The notes: generated by a model not told the origin, from the letters alone. Numbered from the stretch's first letter, positions 14,942 to 24,204 are shown. The stretch is DNA of 35,303 nt from Micromonosporaceae bacterium (GCA_009380105.1 WHSM01000006.1:1-35303); one strand, 5' to 3'. A program made the numbers and translations.

Positions 14942-15931
14942 TCAGTTTGGCTCGGGCAGCAGTCTCGCGTGGAGTTCCTCGGCCGAGCAGGTCAGGTCGG
15001 CGTGCTCCAGCGCGGCGAGCCACGCCGCCCCGGCGGCGCCGTCGCGCGCCACGCTGACCGGCGCGCTCGGCCATCGCCGCGCCACCGCGTCACGCACCGC
15101 GGCGGAGACCGGCCCGTCGTTGATCAGCATGCCGCCCGCGAGCACCAGCGGGTCGGCTGAGGCCGTGTCGGGGCGCACCAGGCTCGCCGTGTCGATCAGG
15201 TGACCGGCCGCCCGGGCGACGATGTCGCAGGCGACGGGGTCGCCGTTCTCGGCGGCGTTCGAGACCGTGCGGGCGAACCGCGCCAGGTCGACCGGCGCGT
15301 CCCGCCGCACCGCGTTGATCACCGAGTTGACCGCGTCCCGGCCCGGCGTCACATGCTCTGCGCCGAGCAGTTCGGCGAGCACCCGGCGGGCCAGAGGCGT
15401 CTCCGGCGCCCGCCCTTCCAGGCACGCCAGCACGGCGCGCACCGCCTCGCGGCCGACCCAGAAGCCCGAGCCGAGGTCACCGAGCAGCCACCCGTGAGCA
15501 TCCGCGACCGTGCGTGGCCGCCGTTCGGCGATCTCGGCGGCGGTGGCGCCGGTGCCGGCGAGCAGCAGTGTCACGGCGCTGGCGGGGGAACCGGCCGCGA
15601 ACGCCACGGCCGCGTCCGCGACCAGCCCGCACGGGCACGTCAGCCCGACCGAGCGCCACATCCGCGCGAACCGCTCGGCGACATCGGGCTCCTGCAGCCG
15701 CCCCACGCCGGCGAGGCCGACGACCGCGCCTCGCACCTGTCGGGGGTCGACGCCGGACAGCGCCGCGCGCAGCGCGTCGGCGATGGCGGACAGGGCCTGG
15801 TCAACGGGGCGGCCCGACGGGTTGCCCCCGGCGGCCCTGCCCTCGCCCAGCCGGCGGCCGTCAGCGTCGGCCACGAGCGCGCGGCTGACGCTCGCGCCGA
15901 TGTCCAGCCCAAGCAGCAACGAATCGGTCAT
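14942..15931 (-). CDS. N-acetylglucosamine kinase (BadF/BadG ATPase family)
   Basis: A 329-residue sugar kinase of the ASKHA fold. The phosphate-1 loop is LGLDIGASVSRALV (7-20), and the central motif is LLAGTGATAAE followed by GDLGSGFWVGREAVRAV, as in eukaryotic-type NagK and BadF/BadG proteins. A C-terminal adenosine motif (LVLAGGMLIND) is visible. It should phosphorylate GlcNAc (or a related amino sugar) at C6 in the cytoplasm. It is divergent from the SIS protein and NgcEFG-like importer, whose substrate it would trap. ATG 15931 is the clear start; TACCCT lies about 14 bases upstream on the minus strand. The exact sugar is inferred from the neighbourhood. Confidence 0.85.
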   Translation of the reverse strand: MTDSLLLGLDIGASVSRALVADADGRRLGEGRAAGGNPSGRPVDQALSAIADALRAALSGVDPRQVRGAVVGLAGVGRLQEPDVAERFARMWRSVGLTCPCGLVADAAVAFAAGSPASAVTLLLAGTGATAAEIAERRPRTVADAHGWLLGDLGSGFWVGREAVRAVLACLEGRAPETPLARRVLAELLGAEHVTPGRDAVNSVINAVRRDAPVDLARFARTVSNAAENGDPVACDIVARAAGHLIDTASLVRPDTASADPLVLAGGMLINDGPVSAAVRDAVARRWPSAPVSVARDGAAGAAWLAALEHADLTCSAEELHARLLPEPN

Positions 15932-15973
15932 ACCGGACTCGAAAGCTCAGCCAGGGTATTCCCATGCCCCGGG

Positions 15974-16011
15974 TTGTCCCTTGACAATGCGTCACAGGCA
16001 GAAAGTATCTT
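15974..16011 (+). promoter_or_regulatory. Promoter of the GlcNAc operon with overlapping inverted repeat
   Basis: A perfect -35 hexamer TTGACA (15981-15986) is followed after 18-19 bases by GTATCT/TATCTT (16005-16011). TTGTC (15974-15978) and GACAA (15983-15987) form a 5-bp inverted repeat that covers the -35, a good place for a repressor. The gap between the divergent kinase and SIS genes is 120 bases, so one operator could serve both. I see no match to the DasR site TGGTCTAGACCA. Confidence 0.6.
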
Positions 16012-16051
16012 CACAAACTAACACCTACCCTGAAAGGAACTTTGAAGCAAC

Positions 16052-16837
16052 GTGACGACTGAGCAGACCCTACGGGGGGACAAGTCGGCCATCAGTGGCC
16101 AGGCGTACCTCGCGGCCGTGCAGGAGGCGGTGGCGCGGGTTGCCGCCGCTGAGACGCCGCCGCTCGCCGCCGCGGCGGATCTGGTGGCGGCGTCCCTGCT
16201 CAAAGGGGGCGTGGTGCAGGCGTTCGGCTCCGGCCACTCCGAGGCTCTCGCGATGGAGATCGCGGGCCGCGCGGGAGGTCTGGTGCCATCGAACCGGTTG
16301 GCCCTGCGTGATCTGGTGATCCATGGTGGCGAGCCGATCGCGCTGCTCCTCGACAACAAGCTCGAACGCGACCCGTCGACGGCACGCCGGATCTACGAGT
16401 TGGCCGCGGTGCAGCCCGAGGACGTCTTCGTGATCGCCTCGAACTCGGGCATCAACGGCTCCGTGGTGGAATTGGCGCTGCTGGTCAAGGAGAAGGGGCA
16501 CGCTCTGGTGGCGATCACCTCCGCGGGCCAGTCCGCCCGGCTGCCCAGCCGTCATCCGTCAGGGCGCCGGCTGGTCGAGATCGCCGACGTGGCGCTCGAC
16601 AACGGGGCCCCGTACGGGGATTCTGCGCTTCCGCTGCCTGGGGGCGGCGCGGTCTGCGCGATTTCGTCCATAACAGGTGCGTTGCTTGCTCAAATGCTCA
16701 CCGCTGAGGTCGTGCGCCGACTGCTGGAGGCAGGGCATACTCCACCTGTTTACCTGTCCGCGAACGTCCCCGGCGGGGACGAGCACAATCAGGCCCTCGA
16801 GTCCCGTTACGCCGGCCGGATCCGGCGTACCGCCTGA
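16052..16837 (+). CDS. SIS-domain phosphosugar protein (NagS-like)
   Basis: A 261-residue SIS (sugar isomerase) domain protein. The phosphosugar loop is QAFGSGHSEALAMEIAGRAGG (57-76), and a second signature is VFVIASNSGINGSVVELAL, where Ser/Thr-rich loops bind the phosphate. The family includes streptomycete SCO4393 (NagS), described as a GlcNAc-6-phosphate dehydratase; E64 or E69 could be its catalytic Glu equivalent, but I have not aligned it. It lies between a GlcNAc kinase and a GlcNAc/chitobiose importer, so a GlcNAc-6-phosphate substrate is likely. GTG 16052 is used; AAAGGAA (16033-16039) is 12-13 bases upstream, a rather long spacing. It lies 19 bases before the binding-protein gene. 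Confidence 0.82.
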   Translation: MTTEQTLRGDKSAISGQAYLAAVQEAVARVAAAETPPLAAAADLVAASLLKGGVVQAFGSGHSEALAMEIAGRAGGLVPSNRLALRDLVIHGGEPIALLLDNKLERDPSTARRIYELAAVQPEDVFVIASNSGINGSVVELALLVKEKGHALVAITSAGQSARLPSRHPSGRRLVEIADVALDNGAPYGDSALPLPGGGAVCAISSITGALLAQMLTAEVVRRLLEAGHTPPVYLSANVPGGDEHNQALESRYAGRIRRTA

Positions 16838-16856
16838 TAGACCTTAGGAGAAGGCG

Positions 16857-18287
16857 ATGTCACTACCGTCAGACACATCGGATTTGAGCCGGCGCGGGCT
16901 GCTGCAGAGGGCCGCGATCGCCGGGCTGGTCGTTTCCCCGGCGGGCGGCCTGCTCGCCGGCTGCGCCACCGCAGGTGGCGAGAACGAGGAGGCCGAGCGC
17001 GGCAAGAAGAGCGCGAAGAACCCGCTCGGCGTGAAGGAGGACGCTCCGCTCGAGGTCGTCATCTTCAACGGCGGATTCACCGACAAGTACGCCACCGACA
17101 TCCACGAGCCGCTGTACGAGAAAGCGTTCCCGAAGGCGAAGATCAAGCACTCCAAGACCGAGGAGATCGCCAAGGCGCTGCAGTCGAGGTTCGTCTCCGG
17201 AAGCCCGCCGGACGTGGTGAACAACTCCGGCGCCAACCAGATGGACCCGGGCAAGCTGGTCTCGGAGGGCCAGCTGCTCGACCTCACCGAGCTGTTCGAC
17301 GCCCCGTCGGTGGACGACCCCAAGGTCAAGGTCCGGGACACGCTGATCCCCGGCACCATCGAGTCCGGCGCTTTCGACGGCAAGCCGTACCAGCTCAACT
17401 ACGCCTTCACCGTCTTCGGCATCTGGTACTCCCAGTCGCTGTTCGACAAGCACAGCTGGGAGTACCCGCAGACCTGGGACGACATGGTCGCGCTGTGCAA
17501 GGAGATCAAGAAGGCCGGGATCGCGCCGTGGACGTACCAGGGCAAACACCCCCGCTACATGAACTGGCCGCTGCTGTCGATGGCGACCAAGCAGGCCGGC
17601 CCCGACATCCTGGTCAAGCTGGACAACCTGGAGCCCGGCGCTTGGGAGCAGGAGGCGATCCTGGAGGCGGCGACCCGGCTGTACGAGCTGAAGAAGCAGG
17701 GCTTCATCCTCAAGGGCACCGAAGGCATGGACCACGTGCAGGCGCAGACCGCCTGGACGGAGGGCAAGGCCGCGTTCGTGCCCTGCGGGTCGTGGCTGGA
17801 GAACGAGCAGAAGGACACCACGCCGGAGGGCTTCGAGATGACGGTGGCGCCGGAGCCGCTGCTGTCGAACGACTCGGCCCTGCCGTACGAGGGGATCCGC
17901 GCCACGGCCGGCGAGCCCTTCCTCGTCCCGACCAAGGCGAAGAACGCGGCCGGCGGCCTGGAGTACCTGCGGCGGATGCTGTCCAAGGAGGGCGCGTCCG
18001 GGTTCAGTGAGATGGTCTCGAGCCTGACCGCGGTGCAGGGCGCGGCGGACGGGCTGGAGCTCTCGCCCGGGCTCAGCTCCGCGGCCGGTGTGCTGAAGGC
18101 GGCGGGGGAGAACGTGTTCAACTGGATGTACCCGACCTGGTACAAGACGATGGAGAACCCCGCCATCGACGCGGCCACCGGCGACCTGCTCGCCAACCGG
18201 ATCAAGCCTGCTGAGTGGGTCAAGCGGTGCGAGAAGGCCGCGAAGGACATCCGCGACGACGACTCGGTGACGAAGTTCAAGCGCTGA
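16857..18287 (+). CDS. NgcE-like GlcNAc/chitobiose-binding lipoprotein
   Basis: A 476-residue extracellular solute-binding lipoprotein. The leader has a twin-arginine motif (S11-RRGLLQ) and a lipobox LLAGC with lipidated C36, so it should be Tat-exported and anchored to the outer face of the membrane. The mature part shows the cluster-1 sugar-binding pattern (FVSGSPPDVVNN, near 117-128; TAWTEGKAAFVPCGSWL, near 299-315). The length, the RRGLL/lipobox leader and the neighbouring kinase match NgcE of Streptomyces, which binds GlcNAc and N,N'-diacetylchitobiose. ATG 16857 has AGGAG six bases upstream. It is followed by two permease genes. The substrate is inferred; other oligosaccharides remain possible. 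Confidence 0.85.
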   Translation: MSLPSDTSDLSRRGLLQRAAIAGLVVSPAGGLLAGCATAGGENEEAERGKKSAKNPLGVKEDAPLEVVIFNGGFTDKYATDIHEPLYEKAFPKAKIKHSKTEEIAKALQSRFVSGSPPDVVNNSGANQMDPGKLVSEGQLLDLTELFDAPSVDDPKVKVRDTLIPGTIESGAFDGKPYQLNYAFTVFGIWYSQSLFDKHSWEYPQTWDDMVALCKEIKKAGIAPWTYQGKHPRYMNWPLLSMATKQAGPDILVKLDNLEPGAWEQEAILEAATRLYELKKQGFILKGTEGMDHVQAQTAWTEGKAAFVPCGSWLENEQKDTTPEGFEMTVAPEPLLSNDSALPYEGIRATAGEPFLVPTKAKNAAGGLEYLRRMLSKEGASGFSEMVSSLTAVQGAADGLELSPGLSSAAGVLKAAGENVFNWMYPTWYKTMENPAIDAATGDLLANRIKPAEWVKRCEKAAKDIRDDDSVTKFKR

Positions 18288-18321
18288 GAAGGCGCGCGTA
18301 GCAGCGGAGATCGGCGACTCG

Positions 18322-19245
18322 ATGCGACACGGCAAATACCCGTTCCTGGTGGCCTTCCTCGCGCCACCTGTGGCGCTGTACGGGGTCTATGTGGTCTCCC
18401 CGTACCTGCAGGCCTTCTACATCTCGTTGACCCGGTGGAGCGGGTTCTCGGGAAACGTCGAGTTCATCGGCCTGGCCAACTACCGGCGGCTGCTCGAAGA
18501 CGACCAGTTTCACACCGCCTTGGTCAACAACCTGATCCTGTTGGCCTGCCTGCCCGTGATCACGATCATCATGGGTCTGTTCTTCGCCTCCATGCTCAAC
18601 ATCGGCGGCCGACGCGGCCGCGCCGGGATTCGCGGCGTGGCCGGGTCGGCCGTCTACCGGGTGATCTACTTCTTCCCGCAGGTGCTCTCGGTCGCCATCA
18701 TCGGCGTGCTGTGGCTGTACCTCCTCGCCCCCGGCCGAGGTCTGGTCGACCGGTCGCTGGACGGGTTCTGGTTGGGCTGGCTCACCCCGAACGAGGGCTG
18801 GCTCGGCAACCCGGGCACCGCGTTCTGGTGGGTGCTGGCCGCCATGGTGTGGATGAACGTCGGGTTCTACATCGTGCTGTTCTCCGCCGGGATGCAGTCG
18901 ATACCCAGAGACGTGTACGAGGCGGCGCTGCTGGACGGGGCGAGCCGGTTCACCACGTTCTGGCGCATCACCGTGCCGTTGCTCTGGGACAGCGTCCAAG
19001 TGGCCTGGATCTACCTGGCGATCATCGCGCTGGACGCGTTCGCGCTGGTGCAGATCATGCTCGGCAACGCTGGCGGGCCCTCCCGGTCCGGTGACGTGAT
19101 CGGGCTGAACCTCTACCGGACGGCCTTCGAGGCGTTCAACTTCGGCTACGCCTCCGCCATGGGCGTCACGCTGTTCTTCCTCACCCTGATCATCGCCGTG
19201 CTGGCCATGCGGGCCACGCGGCGCGACCGAGTCGAGTTCTCGTGA
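18322..19245 (+). CDS. Sugar ABC transporter permease, NgcF-like
   Basis: A 307-residue inner-membrane permease of the MalF type with six predicted spans (about 10-27, 71-91, 111-133, 170-188, 224-248 and 276-294). The cytoplasmic EAA loop that docks the ATPase is visible as EAALLDGASRFTTFWRITVPLL (196-217). It should form the channel with the next gene product and receive sugar from the preceding lipoprotein. It starts at ATG 18322, 34 bases after the binding-protein gene, with GGAG about ten bases upstream. Its stop overlaps the next start (GTGA). Confidence 0.9.
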   Translation: MRHGKYPFLVAFLAPPVALYGVYVVSPYLQAFYISLTRWSGFSGNVEFIGLANYRRLLEDDQFHTALVNNLILLACLPVITIIMGLFFASMLNIGGRRGRAGIRGVAGSAVYRVIYFFPQVLSVAIIGVLWLYLLAPGRGLVDRSLDGFWLGWLTPNEGWLGNPGTAFWWVLAAMVWMNVGFYIVLFSAGMQSIPRDVYEAALLDGASRFTTFWRITVPLLWDSVQVAWIYLAIIALDAFALVQIMLGNAGGPSRSGDVIGLNLYRTAFEAFNFGYASAMGVTLFFLTLIIAVLAMRATRRDRVEFS

Positions 19246-20228
19246 CCGCCGCCACGGAGCACGTGACGCCGCCCGCGGACGCGCCCGCGCCGGCCGCGCC
19301 GGACGCGGCGCCCGTTCCCGCGCGGCGGGAGCGTCTCAACCCGTTGAACCTGCTCAACTCCGGGTTCCTCGTGCTGTGGGGCATCTTCACGGCGTTCCCG
19401 CTCCTGTGGGCCGTGATGACCGCGTTCAAGACCAACCGCGAGATCCTGAGCCTGCCGGACTGCCGCGCCGGCTGGCGGTTCTGGGTGTGGCTGTGGTGCA
19501 TGGTGGATCCGCCCACGAGCCTCGAATTCGACAACTTCACCCGAGCCTGGACCCAGGCGAGCATCGGCGTCTACTTCATCAACAGCATCATCGTGGTGTC
19601 CGGCTCGCTGGTGCTCACGATGCTGCTGGGTTCCATGGCCGCCTACGCCCTGGCGCGGTACGAGTTCCCGGGCAACCGGATCATCTACTTCGGGTTCGTC
19701 GGCGGCATCATGTTCCCGGTGTTCCTGGCGTTGGTGCCGCTGTTCTTCGTCGTTGACAACATGAAGCTGATCCCTGTGGTCGGCCAGTACATCACACTGA
19801 ACAGCTACGGCGGCCTGATCCTGGTGTACGTGGCGTACTCGCTGCCCTTCACGGTCTTCTTCATGAGCGCGTTCTTCCGGACGCTGCCGACCGAGCTGGC
19901 CGAGGCCGCGGCGATCGACGGCTGCGGTCACTTCCGGCTGTTCTTTCAGGTGATGCTGCCGATGGCCAAACCCGGGTTGGTCAGCATCGGCATCTTCAAC
20001 TTCATCGGCCAGTGGAACCAGTATGTGATCCCGTTGGTGCTGATGCCGGACCCGGACAGCAAGGTGCTGGCGCAGGGCCTCGCCTCGCTCGCCGTCAGCA
20101 TGGGTTACCGAGGCGACTGGGCGGCCCTGTTCGCCGGGCTGACGCTCGCCCTGCTGCCGTTGCTGGCCGCGTACCTGCTGTTCCAGCGGCAGGTGCAGGC
20201 CGGTCTGTCGGCCGGTCTACTGAAATAG
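19242..20228 (+). CDS. Sugar ABC transporter permease, NgcG-like
   Basis: A 328-residue MalG-type permease. A Pro/Ala-rich cytoplasmic N-tail of about 30 residues precedes six predicted spans. The EAA loop is EAAAIDGCGHFRLFFQVMLP (about 224-243). It is the last gene of the locus, and no ATPase gene follows. In Streptomyces such importers share the multi-operon ATPase MsiK, and the same is likely here (inference). GTG 19242 overlaps the previous stop by four bases, so translation should be coupled. Confidence 0.9.
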   Translation: MTAATEHVTPPADAPAPAAPDAAPVPARRERLNPLNLLNSGFLVLWGIFTAFPLLWAVMTAFKTNREILSLPDCRAGWRFWVWLWCMVDPPTSLEFDNFTRAWTQASIGVYFINSIIVVSGSLVLTMLLGSMAAYALARYEFPGNRIIYFGFVGGIMFPVFLALVPLFFVVDNMKLIPVVGQYITLNSYGGLILVYVAYSLPFTVFFMSAFFRTLPTELAEAAAIDGCGHFRLFFQVMLPMAKPGLVSIGIFNFIGQWNQYVIPLVLMPDPDSKVLAQGLASLAVSMGYRGDWAALFAGLTLALLPLLAAYLLFQRQVQAGLSAGLLK

Positions 20229-20405
20229 CGGACGCGGATCCGCCGGAGCGAGACTGCCGGCGCCCAAAGGGGTTTCGATCGGCGAGCGGCTGGTAACGAG
20301 GTCATCACAACCACGCCGGTTTCGGAACGGTCACACCCGACAACCGAGTCGATACCGGTGAAGCGACACGACGGGAACGACTGTGGGTGGTTAACGTCCT
20401 TCACC

Positions 20406-20419
20406 TAGGCTGGATGCTG
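20406..20419 (+). promoter_or_regulatory. Leaderless promoter of the penicillin-binding protein: TAGGCT-N7-GTG
   Basis: TAGGCT (20406-20411) ends seven bases before GTG 20419. The 190-base gap from 20229 otherwise holds a 10-base palindrome GCGGATCCGC (20234-20243) just after the permease stop, and GGTAACGAGGTCATCACAA near 20291, but nothing I can name. There is no ribosome binding site at normal spacing. Confidence 0.55.
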
Positions 20420-22728
20420 TGAAGAGATCTCGCGACCGTGGCTTCCTCGCAAGCCTGATGATGCTGCTGGTGTGGGGTCTGGCCGCGGGCGTCGCAGTGG
20501 CCGCCGCCGCCTTCCCGGCCGTCGCGGTTGCGGGGCTCGGCGCGAAGTACGGCGCCGACGAGTTCGAGAAGCTGCCGAGTTCGCTGAAATTGCGTCCGTT
20601 GGCGCAGCTCACCGAGGTGTACGCCGCGGACGGCGAGACGCTGATCACGACCTTCTACGACGAGAACCGCAAGTACATGCCGCTGCGGAAGATCGCGCCG
20701 GTGATGCACGACGCCATCATCGCCGCGGAGGACCAGCGGTTCTACGAGCATCACGGCGTGGACCTGAAAGGCATCCTGCGTGCCATGGTCGCCAACCACC
20801 AGGCCGGCGAGGTGGAGCAGGGCGCGTCGACGCTGACGATGCAGTACGTGCGGCAGGCCCTGGTGTACTCGGCGCGCACCCCCGAGGAGGTGCGCAAAGC
20901 CTCGGAGGACACCGCCGCCCGCAAGCTGCGCGAGATCCGGTACGCGGTGCAGTTGGAGAAGGAGCTGACCAAGGAAGAGATCCTGGAGCGGTACCTCAAC
21001 ATCGCCTACTACGGGCAGCGGGCATACGGGATCTACGCGGCCGCGCAGGTGTACTTCTCGAAGGAACCGAAGGACCTCACACCCGAGCAGGCCGCGCTCC
21101 TCGCCGGGCTGGTCCGCGCGCCGTCGCAGTACAACCCGGCCGCGAACGACAAGTCCGGGGCGCTGGAGCGCCGCAACTGGGTGATCGACCAGATGGTCAG
21201 CGCCGACATGCTCGACGCGCAAGAGGCCAGGGACCTCGAGAACCGGCCGATCGGCCTGAAGCTCAAGACCATCCCTAACGACTGCGTGTCCACCTCGAAG
21301 AACGACTGGGGTTTCTTCTGCGACTTTCTGCGCAACTGGTGGTTGTCGCAGAAGGACTTCGGAGAGACCGCGGCCGAACGGGAGAACCTGTTACGGCGCG
21401 GCGGTTTCAAGATCGTCACCTCCCTCGACATGAAGGTCCAGAAGTCGGCCCGGAAGCACGTGTTCGACCACCAGGGCAAGAAGAGCAGGTTCGCGCTGGG
21501 CGGCGTGTTCATCGAGCCGGGCACGGGGCGGGTGAAGGCGATGGCCGTCAACCGCGTGTACAGCAACAACAACAAGAACAACTTGCCGCACACCGATCCC
21601 GCCAAACGCCGCGCCAAGGTGAAGAGCACTTACCCGAACACAGCGGTGCCGCTGCTCGGCGGCGGCGACACGCCGGGATTCCAGGCCGGGTCGACCATGA
21701 AGTGGTTCACCATGCTGGCAGCCCTGGAGAAGGGCACCAAGCTCGACCACCAGTTCCACTCGCCGGGTCGCTACACGACGCGCTTCGTCACCGCGCCCGG
21801 CCCGGCCTCCTGCGGCGGTCGCTGGTGCCCCAAGAACGCGAGCCCGGAGATGACCGGGGTGCGCAACATGTACTCCGGATTCGGGATGTCGGTTAACACG
21901 TACTTCGCGCAGTTGGTGGAGAGGGTCGGCCCCACGGCAGCGGTGCGGATGGCGGAGCGGCTCGGCCTGACCTGGGCCGGCTCACCCAAGAAGTGCTGCT
22001 CCGACGCCTACTACGCCAAGCATTCCTCCGGCTGGGGCCCGTTCACGATCGGGGTCACGGACACCACGCCGTTGGCGTTGGCGAACGCGTACGCCACGGC
22101 CGCAGCCGAAGGCAGGTACTGCAAGCCAACGCCGATCATCTCGATCACCGGGCGGGACGGCGAGCCGGTCAAGGCGCCGCACAAGTGCAAGCAGGCGATC
22201 AGCAAGGACGTGGCGCGCGCCGCCACCGACGCGGCCCGCTGCCCGGTCGGCGAGAAGCCGCAGCGCGGCTCCTGCGGCGGCTGGGGCACCGCCACCCGGG
22301 TCAGCGGCATCGTGCCGGGCGACGTGGCCGGCAAGACCGGGACCACCGACTCCAACCGGGCGGCGTGGTTCGTCGGCTACAACCGCAAGCTCGCCGGCGC
22401 CGCGTTCCTCGCCGACCCGGACTACCGCCTCAGCACTGTGCCGGCCGACGGCCCCCGGTTCCCGACGTCCGTGGTCGCCTTCACGTTGAAGGACTACGCG
22501 AAGGACCACAAGGCGAAGGGCTTCACGGCGCCGTCGGCCAAGATCGCCCACGGCGGGAGCCGCGCCTCCTCCCCGGATCGGTCGAGCAGGAAGAAACCCG
22601 ACGACGGCGGCGGCAACCGCGGCGGCGGCAACCGCGGCGGCGGTGACGGTGACGGCGGTGGCGGCGACAACAGCGGCGAGCCCAGCGAGCCCGCGCGCCG
22701 TGATGACACGGCGTTCGCGCCGCAGTGA
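20419..22728 (+). CDS. Class A bifunctional penicillin-binding protein
   Basis: A 769-residue class A PBP that polymerises and cross-links peptidoglycan. One membrane anchor (about 10-36) precedes a GT51 glycosyltransferase domain with catalytic E104 in IAAEDQRFYEHHGVD, then the signature EQGASTLTMQYVR. The transpeptidase has S425-T-M-K (GSTMKWF), S491-V-N (SVNTYF) and K639-T-G (GKTGTTDSN). About ten extracytoplasmic cysteines occur in the transpeptidase half (for example SCGGRWC, KKCC, RCPVGEK...SCGG), suggesting structural disulfides. The tail from about residue 713 is Gly/Asn/Asp-rich (GGGNRGGGNRGGG) and looks disordered. It converges with the amylase gene, with nine bases between the stops. 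Confidence 0.94.
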   Translation: MKRSRDRGFLASLMMLLVWGLAAGVAVAAAAFPAVAVAGLGAKYGADEFEKLPSSLKLRPLAQLTEVYAADGETLITTFYDENRKYMPLRKIAPVMHDAIIAAEDQRFYEHHGVDLKGILRAMVANHQAGEVEQGASTLTMQYVRQALVYSARTPEEVRKASEDTAARKLREIRYAVQLEKELTKEEILERYLNIAYYGQRAYGIYAAAQVYFSKEPKDLTPEQAALLAGLVRAPSQYNPAANDKSGALERRNWVIDQMVSADMLDAQEARDLENRPIGLKLKTIPNDCVSTSKNDWGFFCDFLRNWWLSQKDFGETAAERENLLRRGGFKIVTSLDMKVQKSARKHVFDHQGKKSRFALGGVFIEPGTGRVKAMAVNRVYSNNNKNNLPHTDPAKRRAKVKSTYPNTAVPLLGGGDTPGFQAGSTMKWFTMLAALEKGTKLDHQFHSPGRYTTRFVTAPGPASCGGRWCPKNASPEMTGVRNMYSGFGMSVNTYFAQLVERVGPTAAVRMAERLGLTWAGSPKKCCSDAYYAKHSSGWGPFTIGVTDTTPLALANAYATAAAEGRYCKPTPIISITGRDGEPVKAPHKCKQAISKDVARAATDAARCPVGEKPQRGSCGGWGTATRVSGIVPGDVAGKTGTTDSNRAAWFVGYNRKLAGAAFLADPDYRLSTVPADGPRFPTSVVAFTLKDYAKDHKAKGFTAPSAKIAHGGSRASSPDRSSRKKPDDGGGNRGGGNRGGGDGDGGGGDNSGEPSEPARRDDTAFAPQ

Positions 22729-22737
22729 CCCCTCGCG

Positions 22738-24204
22738 CTATCCGACCCGGGCGCCGGCATGCAGCGCCACCGCGTCGTGGGCCAGGATGTTCGCGGTCAA
22801 CCAGCCGCCGGCGTCAACCGTGATCACCGGCCCGGAGCAGGCGCCGTTGACGATGTCACCGTGGATCACGTCGCAGTACCGGCCGGCCAGCAGCGCGCTG
22901 TCGTACCAGCGGCCGTTGACGGCGTAGTCCTCGTCGTTGATCACCAGGTAGCCCTTGTCGCCCCGGCCGAACGCGATCAGATTGTTGCCGTTGTCCCACC
23001 AGCCGGCGACCGCGGCGCCCCGCACGGTGTTGTGGAAGCCGACCATGTTCGCGATCACCCGCCAGCGCTGTTCGCACCGCCAACCGCTGCTGAAGCAGGT
23101 GCTGTCCAGAGTGCGGCCGCTGGCGTCCGAGGGTGGGCCCTGGTCGCGGCTGCTGAACCCGTAGCTGCTCATCACGGTCGGGCTGCCGTACGGCCAGGCG
23201 AGCATGAACGCGTTGGCCAGGGCGTAGATCGCGTTGTCCTTGTGGGTCAGCACGTCGCCGCCGTCGCGCTGGGTGTCGTGGTTGTCGACGAACACCCCGG
23301 CCTGACCGCTGGGCAGGTAGTCCCAGGCCTCCCCGAAGTTCCGCAGGTACGCCAGCCGCTCGTGCCGGAACACCCGGCCCAGGTCACGGCCGTACCGGAA
23401 CTCGTGCACGTCGCCGTTGCCGGTGTACTCGCCCGGCTGGATCGGCTCGCCGGCCCCGTAGATGACCTCCTGCACCAGGTACGCCGGACGGCTCAACCGG
23501 CTCTTGATCGCGCTGATGTCGCCGGCCGGCATGTGCTTGGCCGCGTCGATCCGGAACCCGTCCACGCCGAGCGAGAGCAGGTCGTTGAGGTACGCCGCGA
23601 GCCGGTCCCGCACGTACGCAGCGCCGGTGTCGAGGTCGGCGAGGTTGACCAGCTCGCAGTTCTGCACCTCGTGCCGGTCGAAGTAGTTGACGATGTCGTC
23701 GTTGCCGTTGCGGCCGCAGTGGTGGAAGTCCTGCCACTGGTACGTGCCCGGGTAGTCGTAGTGCGAGTAGCCGCTGCCGGCCCACCCCGTGCCCGGCTGC
23801 TCCTGACCGGTCATGTGGTTGATCACGGCGTCGACGATGACCTTCACCCCGGCGTTGTGGCAGGTGTTCACCATCGCGGCGAACGCCGCTCGGCTGCCCT
23901 TGCGGGACTCGATCCGGTAGCTCACCGGCTGGTACGCCACCCACCACTGCTGGCCGCGGACGTGCTCCTGCGGCGGCGAGACCTGGACGTGGCCGTACCC
24001 CCGCGGGCCGAGGAAGTCGCGGCACTCCCGGGCCACCGAGGGCCAGTTCCACTCGAAGAGCTGCACGATGACGTCTTTCGCGCCGGGCGGCGCGGCGTGT
24101 GCGGCGCTCGTGGCCGGGCCGCCGGCGGCGGTGGCGCCACCGGCCACGGCGAGGCCGGCCAGGAGTTGCGCGGCGACGGCGAGGGCGAGGGTACGAAGCT
24201 TCAT
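22738..24204 (-). CDS. Secreted alpha-amylase (GH13)
   Basis: A 488-residue secreted alpha-amylase that hydrolyses internal alpha-1,4 bonds of starch. A Sec-type signal peptide ends near AHA (residue 37). GH13 conserved regions are DAVINH (125-130), GFRIDAAKH with nucleophile D220, QEVIYG with acid/base E246, and FVDNHDTQ with D310. The N-terminal [18 protein letters not shown] and the C-terminal domain are typical of streptomycete amylases. The protein ends after domain C ([14 protein letters not shown]), so it has no starch-binding CBM20. ATG 24204 is chosen because GGGAGG is six bases upstream and the signal peptide begins there. It has a direct-repeat operator upstream. Disulfides are likely from the paired cysteines. 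Confidence 0.95.
   Translation of the reverse strand: MKLRTLALAVAAQLLAGLAVAGGATAAGGPATSAAHAAPPGAKDVIVQLFEWNWPSVARECRDFLGPRGYGHVQVSPPQEHVRGQQWWVAYQPVSYRIESRKGSRAAFAAMVNTCHNAGVKVIVDAVINHMTGQEQPGTGWAGSGYSHYDYPGTYQWQDFHHCGRNGNDDIVNYFDRHEVQNCELVNLADLDTGAAYVRDRLAAYLNDLLSLGVDGFRIDAAKHMPAGDISAIKSRLSRPAYLVQEVIYGAGEPIQPGEYTGNGDVHEFRYGRDLGRVFRHERLAYLRNFGEAWDYLPSGQAGVFVDNHDTQRDGGDVLTHKDNAIYALANAFMLAWPYGSPTVMSSYGFSSRDQGPPSDASGRTLDSTCFSSGWRCEQRWRVIANMVGFHNTVRGAAVAGWWDNGNNLIAFGRGDKGYLVINDEDYAVNGRWYDSALLAGRYCDVIHGDIVNGACSGPVITVDAGGWLTANILAHDAVALHAGARVG

Noticed and set aside
16869-18335. 488-residue minus-strand open frame opposite the NgcE-like gene
   Set aside because: It is the antisense shadow of a clear lipoprotein gene; composition is His/Arg/Gly-rich with no motifs.
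20229-20418. c-di-AMP (ydaO-type) riboswitch before the penicillin-binding protein gene
   Set aside because: GGTAACGAGG near 20291 drew attention, but I could not assemble the paired stems, and the gene appears to have a leaderless promoter downstream of it.
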